Positions 6,415-8,980 of a stretch of DNA of 8,980 nt are shown one piece after another. Where the stretch lies: the NCBI GenBank assembly GCA_008501785.1, contig QQUD01000465.1, forward strand, positions 1 to 8,980. The letters run 5' to 3'. This stretch comes from Chloroflexota bacterium (GTDB lineage Bacteria > Chloroflexota > Anaerolineae > Promineifilales > Promineifilaceae). Position 1 is the stretch's first letter, and the number at the start of each line of letters is the position of its first letter. The notes beneath the pieces were generated by a model. That model saw only the letters and a list, made by a program, of their open reading frames with translations. It was not told the DNA's origin and did no database searches. The position numbers and the translations under genes are program-made.

Positions 6415-8532
6415 ATGAAGAAGAATTTTCGTAATTTACTTATGATTTTGGCACTGCTCGTCACATTTGCTTTTACAGCTTGTACAACAGTGTCTAATCC
6501 CGAAATTGATCCAGAACCTGTCGTAGAAGAAGCTGCCCCCGCCGAAGAAGAGGCTGCACCAATTGAAGAAGAAGCCCCTGCTGCAGAAGCGCCCGCTGAA
6601 GAAGCCCCAGCAGAGGAAGCGGCTGAAGAACCTGCCGAAGAAGCTGCCGAAGAGCCAGCCGAAGAAGCGGCCGAGGAAGTCACGGAAGTGGCAATGGCTG
6701 ATGCTTTGAACCTGAATATTGCTTTGGGCAACAATCAGCGCACCATTACCTACCAACAAGCAACGCCGCTGGAACTGCCAGATGGCACAGTTATTTCTCA
6801 AGGTTCACTCAAGCCAACCTGGCAATACATCCAATCAGAGCTGGGCATCGAAATTAACGACGTTGCCATTCAAGACCAAAAAGCAACAGAGATGATGGAT
6901 GTGTCTGCTGCAACCGGTTTTGACAGCGCGACTGTTTTTGGTGGTAACTCAATTGCGGAAGATTTCATGAGCTATGGCGCACAGGGTTACTTTGTTCGCT
7001 TGAACGATCATCTCGATCAAATGCCTAACTTTGCCGCTTATTTAGAAGCTAACCCAAATATTGCCAAAGCAATCACTGCTTATGATGGTGGCATTTATCA
7101 CGTTCCATACGCTGCTGAACTCGGCAACTACGCTCGTGTATTCGATGGTCGTGAAACCTGGGTGCTGACTCTGCTCGATTCTGCTGACGCATTAGAAGCA
7201 GAAACCCACACATTGACCCCAGTCTACGAAGGTTACTGGGATCGTCATGACACAAATATTATTGATTTGCAAAATGAAGCGGCTGCTGGTTCATTGACCC
7301 GCGATGTTGCTTTAGAAGCATTGTTGACCTACATTGCAGAAACTTACCCAGACCTGGAAAAACCATCGGATTTGTACCTGGGTCAAACAGCTCAGTATGA
7401 CATTGACGAACTGGTTGCTTTGTGGCGAGTTGTTGAACTGTCACCCAACACCCTGTCAAAAGCATCAACTGGCGAAGTTGTGGCAGATGCAGAAATTTCC
7501 CCATTCTTTGTGCGCAAAACCAAGTATCGTGAAGATGTATTGCGTCTGATTTCCTACTTTGGCGGCCAACGTGTACATGGTTCCGACTCTTATGCGGCAC
7601 GCTTCTACCTCGATGCCGATGGCGTTTTGCAATTCTCTTACGCTGATGACGCATTCTTGGAAGGCGTTGACTACATTTCTAAGATGTATGCTGAAGGTTT
7701 GATTCACTCAGAATTTGCAGACTTGAGCACAAGTGATGACTTCCGCAAACCGCATTACACCAAAGATGAAGAAGAAGGCCACCTACAGTTTGGTTTCATG
7801 ACCTTTGACTGGATTGCTTCGACAACAGCTTCTAACCCAGACGTTGTTGGTATGCTGCCACCAGTTACAACTGTTGACTCTGATGAATTCATCCACTATG
7901 TTGAAAACACACGTGTGATTAAACCAGATGGATGGGGCATTTCCACAGCTTCCTCTGAAGAGGAAATCAACACCGCTTTGATGCTCTTTGATTACTTCTT
8001 CACTGAAGAAGGCAATATTGCCCAGAATTACGGTCCTCCACACAACCTGGAAGAAGGTGAATTGTTTGTAGCAACTGATGGCACCGAATATCCAAAATTC
8101 AATCAATGGCTGCTGGACACTGCATGTGAACTGAAGAACTGTGATGTTTCAGGTTTCTTACGTGACTTCATGGGTTCTCAAATTCCGATTGGCTACCAGA
8201 AAGAAATTGGTTTTGAATTGCAATACACCAAGAATCGTGGTTGGGATGCATGGGCACTCTACATTGATTCAGGCGTTGTTTCTACATCCTACGAATCTGA
8301 AGATCCGTACTACCGCCTGGTTCCGCCAGTATTCTCGCTGACTGAACAAGATTCCGCTAAGCTGGGTCAATTGGCAGTTGGTGAAGAACAAGTTGATCAA
8401 ATCTTCTTGTATATCACTGGTGCAGATACGGCCGTTGAAAGTGCTGAAGCTTTGAAATCGCTGTATGTTGAAGCTGGCATCGATGAATACGTTGAAGTTT
8501 ATCGTAACGCCTATGCTCGCATGACTGAATAG
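6415..8532 (+). CDS. Lipoprotein solute-binding protein of carbohydrate ABC importer (YtcQ/LplA/AlgQ-like)
   Basis: A 705-residue protein. The N-terminus MKKNFRNLL, a hydrophobic core and FTAC (lipobox-like, Cys23) indicate export, lipidation and anchoring to the outer face of the membrane; Phe at -3 is not the commonest residue. Residues 29-91 are a Glu/Ala/Pro tether without hydrophobic residues. From ~97 the mature domain begins (LNLNIALGNN). It has features of extracellular solute-binding family 1: FDSATVFGGN, the YDGGIYHVPYA strand, RKTKYREDVLRLISYFGG, GWGISTASSEEEINTALMLF, then DYFFTEEGN. At ~615 residues the mature domain is longer than common sugar-binding proteins (~400) and nearer the ~500-residue oligosaccharide binders AlgQ and YtcQ, pointing to a large ligand. 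Likely partner of the two permeases upstream. Its codons look more AT-rich than those of the lyases, which may reflect high expression. Ligand unknown. Confidence 0.88.
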   Translation: MKKNFRNLLMILALLVTFAFTACTTVSNPEIDPEPVVEEAAPAEEEAAPIEEEAPAAEAPAEEAPAEEAAEEPAEEAAEEPAEEAAEEVTEVAMADALNLNIALGNNQRTITYQQATPLELPDGTVISQGSLKPTWQYIQSELGIEINDVAIQDQKATEMMDVSAATGFDSATVFGGNSIAEDFMSYGAQGYFVRLNDHLDQMPNFAAYLEANPNIAKAITAYDGGIYHVPYAAELGNYARVFDGRETWVLTLLDSADALEAETHTLTPVYEGYWDRHDTNIIDLQNEAAAGSLTRDVALEALLTYIAETYPDLEKPSDLYLGQTAQYDIDELVALWRVVELSPNTLSKASTGEVVADAEISPFFVRKTKYREDVLRLISYFGGQRVHGSDSYAARFYLDADGVLQFSYADDAFLEGVDYISKMYAEGLIHSEFADLSTSDDFRKPHYTKDEEEGHLQFGFMTFDWIASTTASNPDVVGMLPPVTTVDSDEFIHYVENTRVIKPDGWGISTASSEEEINTALMLFDYFFTEEGNIAQNYGPPHNLEEGELFVATDGTEYPKFNQWLLDTACELKNCDVSGFLRDFMGSQIPIGYQKEIGFELQYTKNRGWDAWALYIDSGVVSTSYESEDPYYRLVPPVFSLTEQDSAKLGQLAVGEEQVDQIFLYITGADTAVESAEALKSLYVEAGIDEYVEVYRNAYARMTE
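6610..6681 (+). repeat. Three tandem 24-bp units coding AEEAAEEP in the lipoprotein tether
   Basis: Residues 66-73, 74-81 and 82-89 read AEEAAEEP, AEEAAEEP, AEEAAEEV. The codons vary between units (GCC/GCA/GCG/GCT, GAA/GAG), so the amino-acid repeat is better kept than the DNA repeat. It is part of the longer acidic tether covering 6499-6687. Confidence 0.9.
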
Positions 8533-8542
8533 AATGAATTAT

Positions 8543-8600
8543 AGTAGCCGTGATTTCCTAATCGCGCTCCCAAGAGCGCGAAAAGGATTTCGCGGCTACT
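8543..8600. repeat. Long imperfect inverted repeat after the solute-binding protein gene
   Basis: Arms 8543-8569 and 8574-8600 pair at 22 of 27 positions around a CCAA loop; one of the five mismatches would be a G-U wobble in RNA. Outer arm: AGTAGCCG/CGGCTACT. Inner arm: TCGCGCTC/GAGCGCGA. It begins 10 bases after the stop codon. No T-run follows, so it may be a dispersed REP-like hairpin that also serves as an mRNA 3' end or partial terminator within the operon. Confidence 0.85.
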
Positions 8601-8601
8601 G

Positions 8602-8617
8602 TTGCATGATCGTGCAA
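8602..8617. promoter_or_regulatory. 16-bp pseudo-palindrome, possible operator
   Basis: TTGCATGATCGTGCAA is symmetric except for one base pair and is centred on GATC. It lies directly after the large hairpin and 32 bases before the next gene's GTG. It has the size and shape of a regulator binding site, but no second copy exists in the window and no promoter is clear, so chance is possible. Confidence 0.25.
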
Positions 8618-8639
8618 AGCGCAGGAAAGTTGATCGTTC

Positions 8640-8645
8640 GAGGTG
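8640..8645 (+). promoter_or_regulatory. Ribosome binding site deciding a GTG start
   Basis: GAGGTG lies 4 bases before GTG 8650. The in-frame ATG at 8665 is 19 bases away, so GTG is the better start. Confidence 0.6.
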
Positions 8646-8649
8646 AGTT

Positions 8650-8980
8650 GTGAAAAATTATTTAATGAAGACCCAAGCGATATTGGTTTATGCTGTGGAA
8701 GCTATTTCTGTGGCTTTGTTTGTACTTTATCTGGGCTTTATGACGCAGTACTACATTTTGTTTTACGATGGTACATTCGAAATGTTTGAGTATTATAAGC
8801 AGCTGCAAGTCTTTAACAAAGAGGCATTTAGCATTGCGATTCAATTTGTCGTTTTGGCGCTTGTTTTGCTTATGTTTGAACTGCATAAAATACGGCCTGG
8901 GTTGTGTGGGTTAGCTATGGTGTTAATCACCACTGTATATATCACTTTAAACTCTATTTCTTTGATCAGCGTTATCGCAG
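8650..8980 (+). CDS. Small integral membrane protein of unknown function, N-terminal part (3' end outside window)
   Basis: An uninterrupted frame from GTG 8650 to the window end gives 110 residues starting (M)KNYLMKTQAILVYAVEAISV. It has three hydrophobic stretches, at roughly residues 9-36, 65-82 and 89-110. They are separated by a polar loop (DGTFEMFEYYKQLQVFNKEA) and a short basic turn (ELHKIRPG), consistent with a multi-pass membrane protein. I do not recognise the family. Four-helix small membrane proteins of this look do accompany LplB/YtcP-type sugar importer operons, so it may be an accessory protein of the transporter, but that is weak recollection plus context. It follows the binding-protein gene by 117 bases on the same strand and could be the next operon member or a new unit after the hairpin. 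Confidence 0.7.
   Translation, partial: MKNYLMKTQAILVYAVEAISVALFVLYLGFMTQYYILFYDGTFEMFEYYKQLQVFNKEAFSIAIQFVVLALVLLMFELHKIRPGLCGLAMVLITTVYITLNSISLISVIA

Noticed and set aside
6396..6801. Reverse-strand reading frames rich in Ser/Ala/Gly or Phe/Arg opposite the tether
   Set aside because: They are antisense shadows of the Glu/Ala/Pro repeat, whose codon composition leaves several frames open; no start signal or family likeness.
7259..8106. Reverse-strand frames over the binding-protein gene (107-131 codons)
   Set aside because: They lie entirely inside a well-supported gene and show no domain, ribosome site or neighbour logic.
8662..8886. Reverse-strand frame of 74 codons at the window end
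   Set aside because: It is antisense to the membrane-protein gene, which has a ribosome site and clear hydrophobic segments.

Overview
The window reads as one co-directional (+ strand) gene cluster for taking up and breaking down an acidic, probably uronate-containing, polysaccharide. The organism is most likely a Chloroflexota (Anaerolineae-type) bacterium. That placement is an inference from three things: a strongly over-represented AACGGCCGTT palindrome, an LSEVEG-coding dispersed repeat inside a gene, and a lipoprotein with a long Ala/Glu/Pro tether. No rRNA or marker gene is present to confirm it.

Layout. 1-272: 3' part of a short-chain dehydrogenase/reductase (SDR). 279-312: a perfect 15-bp hairpin. 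324-2210 and 2212-4443: two different heparinase II/III-like polysaccharide lyases separated by one base, neither with a signal peptide. 4464-5441 and 5454-6317: two ABC permeases of the LplB and YtcP types. 6318-6414: a short spacer with two Shine-Dalgarno sequences. 6415-8532: a large lipoprotein solute-binding protein. 8533-8649: a spacer with a long imperfect hairpin and a small pseudo-palindrome. 8650-8980: the start of a small membrane protein, cut by the window end.

Working model (inference from family knowledge and gene order). The lipoprotein captures an oligosaccharide outside the membrane. The LplB/YtcP permease pair imports it, using an ATPase that is not encoded here. The two lyases, which appear cytoplasmic, cut the oligomer by beta-elimination. 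The SDR may reduce or oxidise a released keto or uronate sugar. The arrangement recalls the alginate (AlgM1/AlgM2/AlgQ) and rhamnogalacturonan (YtcQ/LplB/YtcP) importers, but the substrate cannot be read from sequence alone.

The most unusual DNA-level signal is the AACGGCCGTT palindrome: seven exact copies between 680 and 4335, in all three codon phases, against about 0.01 expected by chance in a window this size. No tRNA, rRNA, CRISPR array, transposase or phage gene was seen.
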